The position numbers and the translations under genes are program-made. From assembly GCA_028287185.1 (NCBI GenBank), contig JAQBQD010000144.1, positions 1 through 42,183 on the forward strand: a stretch of 42,183 nucleotides of DNA, read 5' to 3'. Of the stretch, positions 41,927 through 42,183 are shown one piece after another. This stretch comes from Gemmatimonadota bacterium. GTDB lineage: Bacteria > Gemmatimonadota > Gemmatimonadetes > Longimicrobiales > Longimicrobiaceae. Position 1 is the first letter of the stretch. Every line of letters starts with the position of its first letter. The notes under the pieces were generated by a model. The model was not told where the DNA came from and did no database searches. It saw only the letters and a program-made list of their open reading frames with translations.

Positions 41927-42183
41927 ATGACCCTGCGCAGAACCCTGGCCGCCCTTCTCGTGGCGCTGCCGCTGTCCTCTTTCGTGGCCGGCTGCAAGGG
42001 CAAGGACGGGGACACCACCGACCAGCAGGCCCTGGAGCGCCAGCAGACGCAGCGCGACCTGGACCTGGCGCTGCAGCCCGACAGCACGCAGCAGCCGAAG
42101 CTGCAGGACGTGCCGCTCACGGTGCCGCCCTCGCAGCAGCCCACGCCCAGCGCCCAGCCCGCCCCGCAGGCGCCGCCCGCGCC
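41927..42183 (+). CDS. Lipoprotein, cut by the window end
   Basis: A partial gene of 85 codons with no stop inside the window. ATG 41927 has an AGGAG site 8 bases upstream. The signal peptide (LRRTLAALLVALPLSS, then FVAGC with Cys22) is a good lipobox. The mature part so far is Gln/Asp-rich (QQALERQQTQRDLDLALQPD) and then Pro/Gln-rich, as in outer-membrane-anchored spacers. No domain is recognisable yet. Divergent from the ABC exporter gene. Confidence 0.8.
   Translation, partial: MTLRRTLAALLVALPLSSFVAGCKGKDGDTTDQQALERQQTQRDLDLALQPDSTQQPKLQDVPLTVPPSQQPTPSAQPAPQAPPA

Overview
The window is about 70% GC, with short spacers, GTG starts and ATGA/GTGA gene overlaps. Its content (duplicated-precursor peptides with an LxVESF leader, M13 and M16 peptidases with signal peptides, large TPR proteins, many lipoproteins, DnaE with a PHP domain) fits a Gemmatimonadota chromosome close to Longimicrobium. 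That placement is inference from style and gene families, not a computed match. I saw no rRNA, tRNA or CRISPR array.

Layout. 1-49 is the first end of a probable IS630-type transposase, followed by a CHRD-domain lipoprotein (350-1102, minus). 1495-4030 is a glycogen/alpha-glucan pair, glgC and a GlgM-type glucosyltransferase. After it come a truncated gene remnant (4027-4530), a polar amino-acid ABC importer in which the binding protein is fused to the permease (4562-6840), and a secreted M13 metallopeptidase (6957-9056). 9163-9342 encodes a Cys/Thr-rich peptide with a RiPP-like leader. 9831-13576 (minus) is an envelope cluster: a membrane-anchored M23 peptidase, two overlapping M16-fold proteins that both lack the zinc-protease motif, and a YggT protein. 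14212-17765 (minus) is accA-ricT-metG.

18148-19119 is the most striking module: an MqsR-like toxin that looks leaderless, a palindromic operator over its promoter, and an antitoxin that joins an MqsA-like zinc domain to a C-terminal ribbon-helix-helix instead of the usual HTH. dnaE (19215-22820) follows, then a second RiPP-like peptide (23023-23220), a stub of a FrnE/DsbA-family gene, a long acyl-CoA dehydrogenase (23772-25724), a small winged-helix gene broken by an in-frame stop (26117-26365), and a TPR protein (26452-27750).

The right part holds an NAD-dependent epimerase with an extra C-terminal domain, a NamZ/DUF1343 muramidase lipoprotein, an Eis-like N-acetyltransferase and an oligopeptide-binding lipoprotein. 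These are followed by an 8-bp tandem repeat, divergent PBP2 (mrdA) and rho genes, and an operon of an ABC exporter half, a soluble histidine kinase and a receiver protein. The last gene is a lipoprotein cut by the window end. Many genes are separated by strong GC-rich hairpins, most without a good T-tract.
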